Source of the DNA: Pseudoalteromonas sp. S2755
GTDB lineage: Bacteria > Pseudomonadota > Gammaproteobacteria > Enterobacterales > Alteromonadaceae
Direction of reading: 5' to 3'
Assembly (NCBI RefSeq): GCF_005886535.1
Contig: NZ_PNDS01000124.1
Span: 1-36,513 of the forward strand
Length of the DNA stretch: 36,513 nt
The position numbers and the translations under genes are program-made. The notes under the pieces are model-generated. The model did not search any database. It saw nothing but the letters and a program-made list of their open reading frames with translations, and was not told the origin of the DNA. Positions 19,601-30,026 of this stretch are shown in pieces. Numbering within the stretch: the first letter of the stretch is position 1; each line of letters opens with the position of its first letter.

Positions 19601-22600
19601 CCACCGCTGCGACGCAAAGCATTACGCTGGATAATACAGCCCCGTCGGCGGTTACCATCACTACACCAATTGAAACCGATGGGCTCGTTAATGCGGCTGA
19701 AGATAATGATGTTTTAATTGTAGGCTCCGGCGCGGAGGCGGGCAACAGTGTGACGGTGACCATCACGGATAACAACAGCTCGGTGAGTCGTACTGTGACT
19801 GCAGATAACTCAGGTAATTGGACACTGAGTGGCAGTGAGCTGGATGTCAGTGGTTTAAATAATGGCACGCTGACAGTCTCGGCAACTCAGGCGGATAGCG
19901 CAGGTAACACCTCCACCGCTGCGACGCAAACTATTACGCTGGATAATGCAGCCCCGTCGGCTGTCACCATCACTACACCAATTGAAACCGACGGAATTGT
20001 TAATGCCGCGGAAGATAACGATGTCTTGATTATCGGTTCCGGCGCGGAAGCGGGCAATAGTGTTACGGTGACTATCACGGACAACAGCAGCTCAGTTAGT
20101 CGCACGGTGACTGCTGATAACTCAGGTAACTGGACGTTGAGTGGTAGTGAACTGGATGTCAGCGGTTTGAACAATGGCACGCTGACCGTCTCGGCAACTC
20201 AGGCGGATAGCGCAGGTAACACCTCCACTGCCGCCACCCAAACCATCACGCTGGATAATTCGGCACCGAGCGGCATTTCAGCTGCGATTGACCAAGACCT
20301 GATCAATGCAGGAAATGAGACTGCGTTTAGCTTCACCTTAACAGGTTTGGAATCTGCGGGTAGCTTTACTTATGAAATTTCAGACGGCAGCAGCTCAGTA
20401 TCTAGTACAAGTGCGATCTCTATTACGGGCTCCACTCAGCAAGAGACCGGCATCAATGTCACCTCCTTAAATGAAGGAACATTGACGTTGTCTGTTACCG
20501 TAGCTGATGACGCAGGGAATGAAGCAAACGTAGTAACAGATACTGTGATTAAAAAGTACAATGTTGCACCTGTGTTGTCAGGGACACCGGCAACAACTGT
20601 AGATGAAGACAGTGAATATGATTTCACGCCGACCTTAAGTGATTCTGATACTAGCGATACTCATACCTTTAGCATTACGAACAAGCCAAGTTGGGCAACG
20701 TTCGATACGCAAACAGGTAAGCTTTCAGGTACGCCAGATGACTCTCATGTTGGCACAACTTCTAATATTGAAATCTCGGTGAGTGATGGTACAGATAGCG
20801 ATACGCTCACAGCATTTAATATTGAAGTCGTTAATACCAACGATGCACCAACAGGGCAAAGTACTAGCTTCACTATCGATGAAGGCGCAACACTAACGCG
20901 AGATTTCAACAATGGTCTACTGTCGCTTGCGAGTGACGATGATCTTGATTCCAATGACAGTCTGACTATAGTGAAAGACACTGATCCTCAATACGGTACG
21001 TTAACTCTCAACACCGATGGTAGCTTTAGCTATGTTCATGGGGGAAGTGAGAATCATACAGATAGCTTCACCTATCATGTTGAAGACAGCGCTAATGCCA
21101 GCTCGCCGGTATACACCGTAACAATCAATATGAATGCGGTTGAAGACGCTCCAACGGCTGTGAATGACACCCTTACTACACTTGAAGACGCGTCTAATTC
21201 GGTGAATGTGCTTACTAACGATAGTGACCCTGAAAACAACATGGTTGTTTCATCGGTTACGATTAAAACTCAGCCGACGAAAGGGCAATTAAGCGTGAGT
21301 AATGGGGTCGTCACCTTTACGCCTACCGCTAATGCAAATGGTTCGGATTCATTTACTTATACGGTTAAAGACTCCACTCAGGCTGAATCAAATGAGGCAA
21401 CGGTTAGCATTACCATAACACCTGTCAATGACTTACCAGTCGCGGCTAACTTTACACCTAATATAGACGAAGACACGCCAACCTCAGCATTGACCATTAG
21501 AGCAAGTGCAACTGATGTTGAAGATACCAACCCAACTGGGGTTATTGCGCTTGAGTCGCAGCCAAGCAAGGGGCAAGCGGCAATAGACCTGAATAATGGC
21601 ACCATTACTTATACGCCAAATGCTAATGAGACGGGGAGTGATAGCTTTACTTACTCGATTCTTGACAGTGAAGGTGGTAAGTCAAATATTGCCACGATTT
21701 CCGTTAATATTGGTGCTGTAAACGACCGACCTGTGGCAGGAAATGACACGGTAACAACAAACGAAGATACTGCAACAACATTGGCGATCCTCGCAAATGA
21801 CTCTGACGTTGAAGATCAAGGTTTTGATGGTTCGGATATTGTACTTGAGGATAAAGGCGATGGTGTAGGCAACTACGACCTAGCTACCGTCACGGTTGGC
21901 TCTGATGGTGTGCTCACCATCACACCAAAACAAGATCAAAATGGTACATTGACCTTCACTTACACCGTTGAAGATAGTGAAGGGCTGCGCTCTGATCCAG
22001 CAACAGTTACAGTCAATATCACCGCAGTTAATGATGCACCAGTTGCAGTTAACAATACGGCTCAATTACTTGAAGATGGCAACATTGAGATAAACGTGTT
22101 GGGTAATGATACGGACGTAGATAGCCAGCTCAATGTCGCAAGCGTTGCAATTGTTAGTCAGCCTCAAGGTGGCTCACTGCAAATACTAACCACTGGTAAT
22201 GTTGTTTATACGCCGAATGCTAATTTCTTCGGAAATGACAGCTTTACTTATACGGTACAAGATGCCGAAGGTTTAGTGTCGAACGCAGCGACAGTCAATA
22301 TTACAGTGACATCAGTGAATGATGCGCCAGTTATTTCAGGAGCGCCTTCGACTTCTGTCAATGAAGATGTTGCATACAGTTTTACACCGACGGCGACGGA
22401 TACCGACGGTGATAGCTTAACATTCAGTGTGGCGAACCTGCCAGTATGGGCAAGTTTCAACGATACAACAGGCGCGATTACTGGCACGCCAAGTGAAGGA
22501 CAAGATGGTACATATAGCGGCATCGTAATTACGGTGTCGGATGGCCAAGCTGAAGCATCTTTGCCTGCGTTTAGCATAGTGGTGAATGCTGTGAATGACG

Positions 22601-25600
22601 CACCAATTATCTCAGGTACACCATCAACAAGTGTGAAACAAGACGAAGCATACAGCTTTACGCCGACAGCATCCGATGTGGACTCTCAAACATTGACATT
22701 CTCTGTAACCAGCTTACCAGCTTGGGCAAGCTTTGATACGTCGTCTGGTAATCTGGCGGGTACGCCGACTAGAGAAGATGTAGGTACTTATAGCAATATT
22801 ATCATCAGTGTCAGTGATGGGGCATTACAAGCAAGCTTGCCTGCATTTGAAATCAATGTTGAGCCGGTTAATGCCGCGCCGATTGCAAACAATATGCAAA
22901 GAAGCGTGCTTGAAGATGGGACTACGAGCTTCTCAGCAGAGGCTAGTGATCCCGACGGTGATGCATTGACGATGGAGTTGGTGTCACCAGCACAAAATGG
23001 TGTAGTTCAAATTCAAGGTACTGTATTTAGTTACACACCATTACCGAACTTTAATGGCTCTGACGTATTTACTTACACAGTGTCAGACGGTGAGTTTAAG
23101 TCAAATACCGCTTCAGTCGCGATGACAGTAACTTCCATAAATGATGCACCTATTGCCGTTGATGACAGTTTTACCTTCGATGCTGTGGCTTCCAATCAGT
23201 ATGTACTTCCTGTGTTGAGCAATGACAGTGATCCAGATGGCGGCGCGCTCAGAATTATCGGCGCTAAAGCCTCAATTGGTTCTGCGTTCATAGCCAATAA
23301 CACCCTAACTTACCAAGCTGTGCAAAACGCACAAGCACCAGTAGTCGTTACTTATTTGATTGAGGATGATAGTAAAGCGAGAGCAAAGGCAAATGCTAGT
23401 ATCACGATTAATGGTACGGGCACGGGTAATGCGCCATCAATTACAGCGCCGAGTGACTTAACTGTGAACGCAACAGGCTTATTCACCAAAGTGAATCTTG
23501 GTACTGCTGTTGCGTTAGATAGCTCAGGGAATCCACTACCGGTATCTTTAGTTAGAGGGATTCCTATCTTTGCGCCTGGTAAACACATTGTTTATTGGCA
23601 GGCAACGGATAATCAAGGACAACAAGCCACAGCGAGTCAGAATCTTAACGTCAACCCTCTGGTGTCACTGCAAAAAGATAGTAGAGTTGCAGAAGAGCGT
23701 AGCCACTCAGTTAAGGTATACCTAAATGGTCCTGCACCAAGTTACCCTGTAACCGTACCTTATACCGTTTCGGGTTCAGCGGATAGCAGTGATCATGACT
23801 TGCAGTCGGGTGAAGTGATAATAAGCTCAGGCACTAGTGCTAGCATCAACTTTAATATATTTGCTGATGGTATAAGCGAAGACAACGAAACCATTGTGAT
23901 CTCCCTCGGTGACTCAGTAAACAGAGGGGCTAAATCTACTTCAACAGTAACAATTGTTGAGCAGAACGTGGCACCAAGTTTATCGACAGTTGTGCAGCAA
24001 AGTGGTGAAGAGCGTAGCTTAATCACCGCCTCAAATGAAGCGGTTACCATAGAAGCTATAGTTGCTGATCCTAACCCGAATGATCTTGTGAGTGTGAGCT
24101 GGCAGCCGGATGTGGCGTTAGTCAATATATCGAATGATCCATTTATCTTTGAGTTTAACCCTGCCAATGTCCCGGCGGGTATTTATAAAGTAAGGGTTAC
24201 GGCAGAAGATAATGCGACGCCAAGTCTGTCGACATCTCGCAATGTCTTTATAGAAATTGTTGACTCTTTAGCACCGTTGACCGGAGAGGATAGTGACGGT
24301 GATTTAATTCCGGATGATCAAGAAGGCTATGCCGATGAGGACGAAGATGGTATTCCTGATTTCATGGATGCGATCACAGATTGTAACGTGGTGCAAGAGC
24401 AAGCGTTAGAATCTAGCCAGTTCCTAGTTGAAGGCGACCCTGGTGTTTGTTTACGTAAAGGCGCAACTGTACCGCAGAACAATACGGGTGGCTTACAGCT
24501 GTTGGAGTCAGAGCTGCCTTCAGATCCAAATGCCATTAACGCAGGTGGTTTGTTCGACTTTATTGCGACGGGGTTACCACAACCTGGTGATGTATATAGT
24601 ATCGTGTTACCGCAACGCAAACCTATTCCACTTAATGCGGTTTATCGCAAATTAATAGGTGGTGAGTGGCAAGACTTTGTGGTTGGGGAAGGTAACGAAT
24701 TGCTCTCAACGCAGGGTGAGCCAGGTTTCTGTCCTCCTCCAGGAAGCAATGAATGGACCGCAGGTCTTAGCGATGGTGATTGGTGTGTGCAACTACGTAT
24801 TGTTGACGGGGGGCCAAATGATGATGATGGTATTGCCAATGGCAGTATTGTCGACCCAGGTGGAATTGCAGTACCAATCTCAAATAACGCACAACCTGTC
24901 GCTAACGCTGATAGTGTGACAATTGTCTCTGGTCAAACAATTATAATTGATGTGCTCGAAAACGATACAGACAGCGACAATGATACACTAACCATAACAG
25001 GGGCGAGTGTCGATTTCGGTGTTGTTAGTATCGAAAATAATCAATTGAACTATACGCCTCCAGCTGCATTTATAGGCAATGCGACTATTCAATATAGTGT
25101 GACTGATGGACAGGGCGGGTCGAGCAATAGTACGGCGACAGTTTCTATTATCGCCAATCAACCACCGCAAGTGTCGAATGACACCGCAACCTCAAATGGT
25201 GCGCAAATCATTATCGATGTACTTGCAAATGATAGTGACCCTGAAGGCGGAATGTTAAGCATTGTTTCTGCAACTGCAAGCCAAGGTACAGTGGCCATTA
25301 ATATTGATGGTACGCTGAGTTACACACCAAAAGTCGGGTTTGAAGGTGTTGATACAATTAACTATGTTGTTAAAGATGAGTTTGGCGCTATGGCTGAGGG
25401 CCAAGTAAGCGTCACGGTATCAGTTAAACAAGTTACATCAATAACTAATAAGTCCTCAGGGACTATGGGAGGCATGTTGTTACTATTAATCAGCGCGCTG
25501 GTACTGCGCCGTAAAAAATCACTTTTACCCGCTTTTGCATTGGTAAGTACGAGTTGCTTATTAAGCACACAAGCACAGGCGAGCAATTGGCAAGTGGAGG

Positions 25601-26115
25601 CAACGTTCGGACAATCTACAGCAGATAGTGAAATTAACGCTTCAGACTTAAACATCGTCAACTTAGATGAAGATAGCAGTAGTTGGTCAATAGGGGCATT
25701 TTATGAATTAGTTCCTAATTGGCAGGTAGGACTTCGCTATATTGACCTTGGTCAAGGAAGCGTGGAGTTTACCGGCTTAGGTGCGGATCCTGAGCAAAGC
25801 CAAATGGCTTTGGCGCGAGTTGCCCCGGTTTTGCCTGAAGGTCCTGCATTACAATTCAATTACTCAAAATCATTTGCAGATCAATTTGTAGGTAAAATGT
25901 TCTTGGGCGCGTTTAATTGGGATTACAAAATTAATAGCGTTCGGGATGGTCGATTTTCCACTCGTTACGAAGACAGCGGTACTAGCGGTTACATAGGGGG
26001 TGGTGTTCATTATCAACTCAGTGAAGCTTTGACATTAGGAGTAGATTTTAGCCACTATTTCATTTCTGCAAATGATGTAAACGACTTAGCACTGAATTTG
26101 AGCTATCGTTTTTAA
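13639..26115 (+). CDS. Giant secreted multi-repeat adhesin with GlyGly-CTERM-like segment fused to an outer-membrane beta-barrel
   Basis: This 4158-aa protein starts at ATG 13639 (GGAG 7 nt upstream) with a Sec signal peptide (cleavage near VTAA/S). In order: an N-terminal beta-sandwich; two Cys-paired Ig-like repeats (about 201-395); a Big_5-like domain; a long beta-roll repeat region (about 675-1430) ending in RTX nonapeptides ([18 protein letters not shown]) that should bind Ca2+; Ig-like Big_6-type repeats, three nearly identical (nt 19336-20267); He_PIG-like and cadherin-like tandem-95 repeats; a HYR-like domain; Calx-beta-like; a thrombospondin-3-like [10 protein letters not shown] segment; a 'choice-of-anchor U'-like domain; and more tandem-95 repeats. 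Residues about 3939-3960 are GlyGly-CTERM-like (SSGTMGGM, hydrophobic run, RRKK). A signal-peptide-like stretch and an OmpA-like barrel ending LNLSYRF follow. Role: probably cell-surface adhesion or biofilm matrix. Confidence 0.9.
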   Translation: MKLNRITAVIKGTVFTGLCISSLPVTAASIDYKVKSGSGVSNISHTESSVTYLLDAGTATSYTSSTMTVYGGTAAAADDFINGTPSATAGGYIFYTSDSSNNFSFDSISIYPNLQIANDNYQILLKGYDGGTSATPVTATITIPQGNAADVFTITRDTDFSGNDWQNVDTVVLEFYDSFNSVYDNRFAVDTVTFSAAAPVDNTPPTISEVTAVTTPTNDSTPNYTFTTDEAGTLSIGGSCGTSSSTTISATGNQTITLTQTDNSTALADGTYSDCTVTVTDASSNASSALSITSFTVDTTAPTVAEVTAVTTPTNDTTPNYTFSTTETGTLSVGGSCGTSSSTTISSTGNQTITLTQTDNSTALADGTYSDCTITITDSAGNTNSALSITSFTVDSTLPTFDSANSTPNDDATGVVSSNDIVIDFSETIALGTGNISIRDVSGSSDFEVFDVATESDGTTTSPSAGRIGITNDKIYINPTNDLTGNRDYAIRIDATAVDDSAGNSFAGISDDTTFNFSTANTAPAVDLDSTSGSDNSSASFSEGGGAVYIAANAAVAEADGDTIASITVSLTNDQDGASEGLNVSASAQDALTGISGSSDISLQDAISITGATASAAEVQTFLQAITYNNTSSTPNETARTVTVVINDGTDNSTARTATISVSNVTAASSTAASFDTTSGTNLSPAITFTSDDETLTIADTGHIAGSTADGGTGTDTLFVVTGSNLANFTSLTNFETLTPDNDGALTLTETQHDAFTTINGSGTNQFTISSADGDQTLTGDSDIETYVLGAAMNFTMAVASQNVTGSSDDDTVNVAGFTATGTLSGGSGTDTLQVDSGANISGASLSGFESLTLSDNASVTMTEAQHDSFTTVTAAGTESVTISDSTDGLTGNSAIETYILSAANTFTLGAAGQSVTGSSGNDTINVGTFTATGTLAGGSGTDTLSISNGGSIAGATVSGFENLSLATDGSATISVSQLSSFTGTVSGDGTNSLTVSGDGDITTVSALENYTLSDDSTNSRTVTVSSAGHSVTGTSTSDAITFDLGSLTYTGTITGENTTADTLSLSSGADITGANINAVSNLTLASGASVSMTVAQHESFTGNISAAGSETINISGDGDITTFSSVEVYSVGDDSSNTRTITISNGTTDVSATANDDAITFDIGGSTYTGDLTGDTNVADLVLAADGADVTGGGFFNIGNLSLASGAAVAIDAANLSDFATAISGGAGSETLKLMDGGTFDFSTTSVSAVEGISIGTNSAATITLTDNFNADGQTVSVTNASGSAITSDLVIDASAFSSDVLEITATDLGGADTFTGGSGADIIRPGGGTDTMTGNDGNDNFVGEQSDLNGDTIADLSIGDKITITGVTGLSTSNIRFNGTSTLEIDTNASDFSGVEVSLSLTNSPGNDLAYTVADSGSDTVITFEAANDEPIFSNLNGGNTFTENGTSIAIDSDVTIADTELDALNGGNGNYDGASLTISRSGGANSEDVFSNTGLLSTLTQGGALSYNSTEVGTVTTNSAGTLVLTFNSSATSALVDNVLQSIGYGNSSEDPSSSVTLNYTFNDGTADSTGTNQAAVTITPVNDAPTDIALTATSIDQSNTGTAATVATASTTDVESGDSHTYSLVSSGASDNGTCSANTGNDSFQFSGSTLQTQASTSPGDYVICIQTNDGTASYQESFTITVNDDVAPNAPSTPDLDAASDTGPSSTDNITNDTTPTFSGTAESGATVKLYSDQVGGGTTVIGTGTSTGGNWQITTDTLTAGLSHSIFAKATDASSNESTSSSSLSVTIDTTAPSTPSIPDLSASSDTGSSNTDNITNDTTPTFTGTGTTGDTVTLISSVDGNVGSAVVSGGTWTITSSELTTGAQTISARATDTAGNTVDSAGLSVTIDTNVSAPSITTPIEGDGKVNAAEDNDVLIAGSGAEAGNSVTVIITDNNSSVSRTVTADGSGNWTLSGSELDVSGFNNGTLSVSATQTDTAGNTSTAATQSITLDNTAPSAVTITTPIETDGLVNAAEDNDVLIVGSGAEAGNSVTVTITDNNSSVSRTVTADNSGNWTLSGSELDVSGLNNGTLTVSATQADSAGNTSTAATQTITLDNAAPSAVTITTPIETDGIVNAAEDNDVLIIGSGAEAGNSVTVTITDNSSSVSRTVTADNSGNWTLSGSELDVSGLNNGTLTVSATQADSAGNTSTAATQTITLDNSAPSGISAAIDQDLINAGNETAFSFTLTGLESAGSFTYEISDGSSSVSSTSAISITGSTQQETGINVTSLNEGTLTLSVTVADDAGNEANVVTDTVIKKYNVAPVLSGTPATTVDEDSEYDFTPTLSDSDTSDTHTFSITNKPSWATFDTQTGKLSGTPDDSHVGTTSNIEISVSDGTDSDTLTAFNIEVVNTNDAPTGQSTSFTIDEGATLTRDFNNGLLSLASDDDLDSNDSLTIVKDTDPQYGTLTLNTDGSFSYVHGGSENHTDSFTYHVEDSANASSPVYTVTINMNAVEDAPTAVNDTLTTLEDASNSVNVLTNDSDPENNMVVSSVTIKTQPTKGQLSVSNGVVTFTPTANANGSDSFTYTVKDSTQAESNEATVSITITPVNDLPVAANFTPNIDEDTPTSALTIRASATDVEDTNPTGVIALESQPSKGQAAIDLNNGTITYTPNANETGSDSFTYSILDSEGGKSNIATISVNIGAVNDRPVAGNDTVTTNEDTATTLAILANDSDVEDQGFDGSDIVLEDKGDGVGNYDLATVTVGSDGVLTITPKQDQNGTLTFTYTVEDSEGLRSDPATVTVNITAVNDAPVAVNNTAQLLEDGNIEINVLGNDTDVDSQLNVASVAIVSQPQGGSLQILTTGNVVYTPNANFFGNDSFTYTVQDAEGLVSNAATVNITVTSVNDAPVISGAPSTSVNEDVAYSFTPTATDTDGDSLTFSVANLPVWASFNDTTGAITGTPSEGQDGTYSGIVITVSDGQAEASLPAFSIVVNAVNDAPIISGTPSTSVKQDEAYSFTPTASDVDSQTLTFSVTSLPAWASFDTSSGNLAGTPTREDVGTYSNIIISVSDGALQASLPAFEINVEPVNAAPIANNMQRSVLEDGTTSFSAEASDPDGDALTMELVSPAQNGVVQIQGTVFSYTPLPNFNGSDVFTYTVSDGEFKSNTASVAMTVTSINDAPIAVDDSFTFDAVASNQYVLPVLSNDSDPDGGALRIIGAKASIGSAFIANNTLTYQAVQNAQAPVVVTYLIEDDSKARAKANASITINGTGTGNAPSITAPSDLTVNATGLFTKVNLGTAVALDSSGNPLPVSLVRGIPIFAPGKHIVYWQATDNQGQQATASQNLNVNPLVSLQKDSRVAEERSHSVKVYLNGPAPSYPVTVPYTVSGSADSSDHDLQSGEVIISSGTSASINFNIFADGISEDNETIVISLGDSVNRGAKSTSTVTIVEQNVAPSLSTVVQQSGEERSLITASNEAVTIEAIVADPNPNDLVSVSWQPDVALVNISNDPFIFEFNPANVPAGIYKVRVTAEDNATPSLSTSRNVFIEIVDSLAPLTGEDSDGDLIPDDQEGYADEDEDGIPDFMDAITDCNVVQEQALESSQFLVEGDPGVCLRKGATVPQNNTGGLQLLESELPSDPNAINAGGLFDFIATGLPQPGDVYSIVLPQRKPIPLNAVYRKLIGGEWQDFVVGEGNELLSTQGEPGFCPPPGSNEWTAGLSDGDWCVQLRIVDGGPNDDDGIANGSIVDPGGIAVPISNNAQPVANADSVTIVSGQTIIIDVLENDTDSDNDTLTITGASVDFGVVSIENNQLNYTPPAAFIGNATIQYSVTDGQGGSSNSTATVSIIANQPPQVSNDTATSNGAQIIIDVLANDSDPEGGMLSIVSATASQGTVAINIDGTLSYTPKVGFEGVDTINYVVKDEFGAMAEGQVSVTVSVKQVTSITNKSSGTMGGMLLLLISALVLRRKKSLLPAFALVSTSCLLSTQAQASNWQVEATFGQSTADSEINASDLNIVNLDEDSSSWSIGAFYELVPNWQVGLRYIDLGQGSVEFTGLGADPEQSQMALARVAPVLPEGPALQFNYSKSFADQFVGKMFLGAFNWDYKINSVRDGRFSTRYEDSGTSGYIGGGVHYQLSEALTLGVDFSHYFISANDVNDLALNLSYRF
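14239..14823 (+). repeat. Two tandem Ig-like repeats of about 97 aa
   Basis: Two consecutive units share [43 protein letters not shown] and [10 protein letters not shown]. Each has two Cys residues (GGSCG and YSDC) that could form an intradomain disulfide after export. The DNA copies differ mostly at third codon positions, so the duplication is older than that at 19.3-20.3 kb. Confidence 0.85.
15700..17925 (+). repeat. Beta-roll-like repeat region with RTX nonapeptides at its end
   Basis: Roughly five to six degenerate units recur, each with the theme '[23 protein letters not shown]...G...ItIsgdGD/T...iEtYiLs...tvTGsS.dDtInv..[16 protein letters not shown]'. Examples begin near 15840, 16180 and 16520, and more diverged ones near 16880. 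The region closes with Ca-binding nonapeptides at about 17570-17680. The longer unit is not a standard RTX repeat and looks like a lineage-specific solenoid. Confidence 0.7.
19336..20267 (+). repeat. Three nearly identical 312-bp tandem repeats (104 aa each)
   Basis: Three copies (about 19336-19643, 19644-19955, 19956-20267) encode [42 protein letters not shown] and [14 protein letters not shown] in the same order. Copies 2 and 3 share long identical DNA stretches, so the array is recent and prone to copy-number change by recombination. The period was measured from the repeated CCCGTCGG near 19641 and 19953. Confidence 0.9.
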
Positions 26116-26138
26116 GTTTAACTGCAGTTTTAGCATTG

Positions 26139-26169
26139 AAAAGGCCTCTACTAAATGTTGAGGCCTTTT
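26139..26169 (+). terminator. Rho-independent terminator of the giant adhesin gene
   Basis: The stem AAAAGGCCTC / GAGGCCTTTT encloses an 11-nt loop and runs into a T tract (CTTTTTATATT), 23 nt after the stop codon. It has the canonical intrinsic-terminator shape. Confidence 0.85.
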
Positions 26170-26311
26170 TATATTGGCTGTCACTCGGTGCCAGTTTGTT
26201 TCACGATGTAGCCATTTTGATACGAGGTAAGTCTCTTCAATAGCTTATTTGGAAGTCTTCAGCTGCTTTGAATCGGAAAGTGCGGATAAGAAGTGGAATA
26301 CACATTAAAGA

Positions 26312-26335
26312 AAAAGCTCTCTTGCGAGAGCTTTT
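26312..26335. terminator. Strong hairpin, probable terminator
   Basis: A 10-bp perfect stem (AAAAGCTCTC / GAGAGCTTTT) has a TTGC loop and A/T-rich outer ends, so it could terminate in either direction. It lies between the adhesin gene and the convergent 75-aa gene. Confidence 0.65.
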
Positions 26336-26365
26336 GGGCTATGTTTACTCTTATTTAGTTTTTAA

Positions 26366-26395
26366 AATAACTTTTAGAAGAGGGAGAAAGTTATT
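26366..26395 (-). terminator. Putative terminator of the 75-aa gene
   Basis: The inverted repeat AATAACTTT / AAAGTTATT (9 bp, 12-nt loop) lies just downstream of the 75-aa gene on the minus strand. The minus strand continues TTTTAAAAAC after the stem. Confidence 0.5.
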
Positions 26396-26403
26396 GAAAT
26401 TAA

Positions 26404-26631
26404 CTAGTTAAGAGTAATTTGGAACTTTTCAGATTGCTTTTCCTGAATGGCATTTATTCGACTACCGGATTTAAATTTAGGATCGATAGTACCTTTTCGG
26501 ATACGGAACAATTTTACTGTTGTGTCGCATGGCTTTGTTTTATCCAGTGCGTCATCATCAAAGCCCGTTAATTCACTCAATAGGATTTTATACTGCCCAC
26601 CAGGCTCTAGTATTTCAGATTCGAAGCTCAT
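26404..26631 (-). CDS. Uncharacterised 75-aa protein
   Basis: I do not recognise this small soluble protein (MSFESEILEPGGQYKILLSE at the N-terminus). It has one Cys, no signal peptide, and alternating strand-like segments (QYKILLSE, TTVKLFRIRKG, KFQITLN), so it could be a single small beta domain. Two hairpins lie downstream. The ribosome site is weak. An antisense frame of 80 codons covers the same bases; I prefer the minus frame because its product looks like a normal soluble protein and a terminator follows it. Confidence 0.5.
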   Translation of the reverse strand: MSFESEILEPGGQYKILLSELTGFDDDALDKTKPCDTTVKLFRIRKGTIDPKFKSGSRINAIQEKQSEKFQITLN

Positions 26632-26783
26632 AAGTTTTGAGTCGCCAGTGACATTTGTACAATTAGATCAGAAAGGAGGCGGGTGTTAAAGCCTTTTTAC
26701 AAAGTGCGATCCCGCCGTGACTGCCAATCTAAGCATCAAAACACCAATATTCAGAATCGACTAATTATGTAAAGGAGACATCC

Positions 26784-26867
26784 ATGTCTCTAGTAAACGC
26801 CGATATACTATGTCGCAATTGTGAATGTAAAAAGGATGAGGCCGAGAATGATACGATTGAAATCTAA
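26784..26867 (+). CDS. Possible 27-aa Cys-rich small peptide
   Basis: This short frame encodes MSLVNADILCRNCECKKDEA followed by ENDTIEI. It is preceded by a strong ribosome site (AAAGGAG, spacing 6). Three Cys in a CxxCxC cluster and an acidic tail are notable for such a short product. It has no recognised family. It could be a metal-binding micropeptide, a peptide precursor or a chance frame; the ribosome site is the main support. It sits in a region of small and damaged genes. Confidence 0.4.
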   Translation: MSLVNADILCRNCECKKDEAENDTIEI

Positions 26868-27002
26868 ATGCGTTGGCTTAATTCAGCATCGGAATATAAT
26901 ACAGCTCAGTTGTGTTAATAGTAACGACATAAACACACATTTTTCTGTTACATTATTTGTATATATTATGGGTTCAGTCGACTCATAATAAGGAAAGTGA
27001 GC

Positions 27003-27406
27003 ATGAAAGACATCTGTAAACTTGCTGGTTTGATTTTGATTGGTATTACCACATTAAGTGCTAATGCTGGAGAGGTAATACTTAAATTATCAAAACCAAG
27101 CGGCCAGCCCCCACCGGTGGAGTCTGCTCGCTCAATAAATATTTTGCTCAAATTGGAGTGTACCAGAGTACTCCTACTCTAAATTCTTCTTGGAGAGGTA
27201 ACTTCAGTGTTGCTGCCCATGGTGCGAATCGTATAAATAAATACGCGTTAACAAGCGGTCGCTGGCATAGCAGTGATTGGACTCCAGGTATTTTATATGA
27301 TGGGCAGTTTATCGGCGCGATTGCGTTTAATCGAGTATATGGCGTTGCGAGCTATATGGGCCAGAAACAAGTTACAATAAGTAACTGCGGTAAGGCGTGT
27401 GAGTAG
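27003..27406 (+). pseudogene. Secreted small protein gene split by a frameshift
   Basis: The first frame starts at ATG 27003 (AAGGAAA upstream) with a clear signal peptide (MKDICKLAGLILIGITTLSA, cleavage near NAG). It runs on as EVILKLSKPSGQPP and then into junk, ending at 27182. The frame one base back (open from 27086) continues sensibly as PTGGVCSLNKYFAQIGVYQS to NCGKACE at 27406. A single base missing at the CCCCC run at 27108-27112 would join them into one secreted protein of about 134 aa with several Cys. I infer a frameshift mutation, a sequencing error or, less likely, programmed slippage. The family is not recognised; the second half has strand-like repeats and aromatic residues (SSWRGNFSVAAHGANRINKY). 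Confidence 0.65.
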
Positions 27407-27424
27407 TTTATATATGTAGTAGCT

Positions 27425-27453
27425 AATGATAGAGCTAGGAAAGCTCTATCATT
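27425..27453. terminator. Bidirectional terminator between convergent genes
   Basis: A perfect 12-bp stem (AATGATAGAGCT / AGCTCTATCATT) has a 5-nt loop and A/T ends on both sides. It lies between the frameshifted secreted gene (plus) and the GGCT-like gene (minus), whose stop is at the adjacent base. Confidence 0.8.
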
Positions 27454-27816
27454 TTATAGACTTTCTACGAGAATTGCTTTTTGGCTTGCTACATAAATCC
27501 AGCATTGTTGTCCAGAAGCAGCAGTTGCCGAAATGCGTTGATAGTCATCCACCTCGTACTCATCTGCATGAGCTAATTCAGCTTCCGTGATTAAAAATAC
27601 AGTCCCCTCGACTTCATCCTTTACATTACCTGTCGCGATTAGAATGGGATGAATATCCTTTTGGCTACTGGCAATAACAGCGGGATCTGTTATTTTAACT
27701 TGGCCAACTTTAAATCCACAAAGTACCGCTTTCTCACCTTCTAATCGCCTGTTGAAAGTATCTAGTTGCACTTGTTCCTGTTGCAATGTGCCGTACGAAA
27801 ATAATGCTTGCATCAT
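27454..27816 (-). CDS. AIG2/gamma-glutamylcyclotransferase-like protein
   Basis: The 120-aa cytoplasmic protein starts with the substrate-loop motif LFSYGTLQQEQVQ. It keeps the conserved acidic residue in DEYEVDDYQR, the usual position of the catalytic Glu of the GGCT fold. Length and motif order match AIG2-like proteins (YtfP type). The specific substrate cannot be told; gamma-glutamyl-amine or gamma-glutamyl dipeptide cyclotransfer is typical of the fold. It lies 59 nt after the DUF6351-like gene on the same strand and may share its transcript. The start could be either of two adjacent ATG codons. Confidence 0.85.
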   Translation of the reverse strand: MMQALFSYGTLQQEQVQLDTFNRRLEGEKAVLCGFKVGQVKITDPAVIASSQKDIHPILIATGNVKDEVEGTVFLITEAELAHADEYEVDDYQRISATAASGQQCWIYVASQKAILVESL

Positions 27817-27875
27817 TTAATTCTAATCCGTTGTTCTCCTATTAGGTCTAAGTCTAAGCAGCGATATTTTCCCAG

Positions 27876-30026
27876 TCAATCAAGATCTTGCGGTCTACCT
27901 ATATCGGGCTGACTATAATCGCATACGCCCTGAGGATAAATTTGTTTAAGTGTAGCGAGTTGTGTTGAGATATCTACCTCCCCATAGATCCCTTTGGCAA
28001 GGGCCGCTTCAATCGATATTTTATGACACTTAAATATATCACCAGCCCAGTTTGCACCGGCTTGAATTCTGCTGGTAGAAAACATTGGGTATCTGGCGGT
28101 ACAAGTTCCTTGCGGTTGGTTATTCCAGATACCATTAAACACAGCTTTGCCGCTGGCGATGACTTTACCCTGTTCGTCGAAACACGTATCAGCAAGTGTC
28201 TTCGGTTTTGCGTCTGCAACGGATGAATTTGGCTGTGCTTTGAGGTTGAGTAACCATTCATCCATTTTTTCAAATGCAAGTTGAGTTGGATTAAACGCTT
28301 GATGTGCGACCCAAATTACTTGATTCTCTGGGTTTGAATCTGCGGCGGACATTCTCAATCGAGTATAAAATGAAGCAGACATATGATGCATATCTAGCTC
28401 ATTCTCAAGATAATGCCTGGCATCAATAATAGGGATATCAACTTTGCCAATAAATACCTGCCCTGAGCGATACGCTTTTTCCATCGCCGCAAGGCTGCCG
28501 CTGTGCCTAGGTGCTATGCCATTGTCGTCTGGCATGGTGATATTATGATTGCCCCAAAGCGTTAGCCAAATAGGTACTTTGTGGCCAAACGGTAATACAA
28601 TTTCTTCTTGTTGCATCTGGTTTTGGGGCTTCCATCCACCTATTTTTTTATTGATATCGATAAATTCAGCCATCGTGATCTGCTGAGCCTTTAATGCTTC
28701 TAGTCCATATTGAACACCTTCGTTATCCCAAGTGCTTAATCCTAAGCCTGATCGGTCCGTGCCAAATACGTTGGCCATGTCCTGCCAATAACTCCAGTTT
28801 GTTCTCTCTACTACCTCATCCTCAAAAAAGGCCCTTAAGAACCCTTGCCTTGGATTATTAATAAAAGTAGATAATCCAAAGTAGCCATTGATACACTCAC
28901 TATTGCCATCAGGAAAGGAGGGTACAAACCCGGACATTAATTGGTTGAGTGGTTGTAAAAAACCAGCTCGTTGCGGAAAGTCGTTGATTGCATTCATGCC
29001 CTCAATATGACGGCGGCGGGTCCAATCACGCCATGCTTTTCTGTCATTGGCTCTAAAGGTGAAGTAGTTATTCAGTAAATCACAATCTAACGCGTAAGTG
29101 GTTTGGGTGATCATATCAGGGTAACTATAAAGTGGGATAAGGCCATCTAAGATCCCTTGGCTGTTTTGTGCAATCAAATATTGTGCGAGACCACCGCCAG
29201 AGCCGCCAATCCCAACCGTATAGAGTGGCTCTCCGTATAAACTAGTAAATTGCTTTTTCACCCGTCTTGCGGTGTCTTCGGCCAGTAACATATTGTAGGT
29301 GTAGCTTGTTTTATTGCCGCTAGAGCTTATGACTGCGTAGCCAAGCTTTAACTGCTCTAGCTGTCTATCTATTACACGCTCCGGTTTTTGCCTACCTTGT
29401 CTAAAACCAATCCCTGAACCGCCATTAAATTGGTAGATAAGCCGGTTATTCCATTGAGACTTAGCCTGTCTATCACCCACTTCGTCAACTGTAATGGGCA
29501 TAACGATAGTGTAAATGAAGCGATTTATGGTGCCTTGCTCAACGCGTAACAGTAAGTTTGTTTCTATCGCTTTATTTCTTTCGTCTAGCGGCTTGATTTG
29601 GTTGTCAGAAGTTATCGCAAAGTAGCGTAACCGCGTTTTTGCCATGCAATCTTTACTAAAACCAAGTACTTGGTTTGATTGCTCATCCATCACCGGCACA
29701 CCGAACCCGGCGTGGTTATCTATTTCTGGTTGACCAAGGCCAGAGTCCAGAGTCATACAGTAAAAAGGATATTGGTTAGGGCCAGAGTATAGGTTGGTAT
29801 TCGGACCAATATCTCCTAGCGCAATCGGAAATACGAAGGTATCGGCGGGTCTGTTAACTTGTGAAATATGCGGATAAAACTCAAGAATTGGATTGCTTTC
29901 GCTGTTTGCTATTCTTTTTACACTGTATATTTCTTCCTGCTCACTCGTTAGCCAAAACCAATAACCACAAGCGCCAAGAACAATCAAAGATAATAATGCG
30001 ATGAGCCAAGAAAGTAAGGGTTTCAT
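27876..30026 (-). CDS. DUF6351-like alpha/beta-hydrolase-type protein, membrane anchored
   Basis: The 716-aa protein begins with a hydrophobic segment MKPLLSWLIALLSLIVLGAC followed by GYWFW. LGAC at 17-20 resembles a lipobox, but the continuing hydrophobic residues also fit a simple N-terminal anchor. The body shows RLIYQFNGGSGIGFRQG and the nucleophile-elbow-like GIGGSGGGLAQYL, with several later His and Asp residues that could complete a hydrolase triad. The pattern recalls DUF6351 proteins, related to tannase/feruloyl-esterase-type and oligomer hydrolases. It would act in the periplasm or at the outer surface; the substrate is unknown. It lies upstream of the GGCT-like gene on the same strand. 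Confidence 0.7.
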   Translation of the reverse strand: MKPLLSWLIALLSLIVLGACGYWFWLTSEQEEIYSVKRIANSESNPILEFYPHISQVNRPADTFVFPIALGDIGPNTNLYSGPNQYPFYCMTLDSGLGQPEIDNHAGFGVPVMDEQSNQVLGFSKDCMAKTRLRYFAITSDNQIKPLDERNKAIETNLLLRVEQGTINRFIYTIVMPITVDEVGDRQAKSQWNNRLIYQFNGGSGIGFRQGRQKPERVIDRQLEQLKLGYAVISSSGNKTSYTYNMLLAEDTARRVKKQFTSLYGEPLYTVGIGGSGGGLAQYLIAQNSQGILDGLIPLYSYPDMITQTTYALDCDLLNNYFTFRANDRKAWRDWTRRRHIEGMNAINDFPQRAGFLQPLNQLMSGFVPSFPDGNSECINGYFGLSTFINNPRQGFLRAFFEDEVVERTNWSYWQDMANVFGTDRSGLGLSTWDNEGVQYGLEALKAQQITMAEFIDINKKIGGWKPQNQMQQEEIVLPFGHKVPIWLTLWGNHNITMPDDNGIAPRHSGSLAAMEKAYRSGQVFIGKVDIPIIDARHYLENELDMHHMSASFYTRLRMSAADSNPENQVIWVAHQAFNPTQLAFEKMDEWLLNLKAQPNSSVADAKPKTLADTCFDEQGKVIASGKAVFNGIWNNQPQGTCTARYPMFSTSRIQAGANWAGDIFKCHKISIEAALAKGIYGEVDISTQLATLKQIYPQGVCDYSQPDIGRPQDLD

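Noticed and set aside
14598..20180. Many minus-strand open frames (for example 14598-15047, 17460-18014, 19248-19868)
   Set aside because: They are antisense to the giant adhesin. Its Ser/Thr/Gly-rich repeats leave few stops on the other strand, and the translations are repetitive low-complexity Val/Ser/Leu strings without start signals.
19336..20267. CRISPR or non-coding tandem array
   Set aside because: The 312-bp unit is an exact multiple of three, stays in frame and encodes Ig-like domains with no spacers.
27158..27406. Independent 82-aa gene starting at GTG 27158
   Set aside because: The frame is open and sensible well upstream of this GTG, there is no ribosome site, and the signal peptide lies in the preceding frame, so a single frameshifted gene is more likely.
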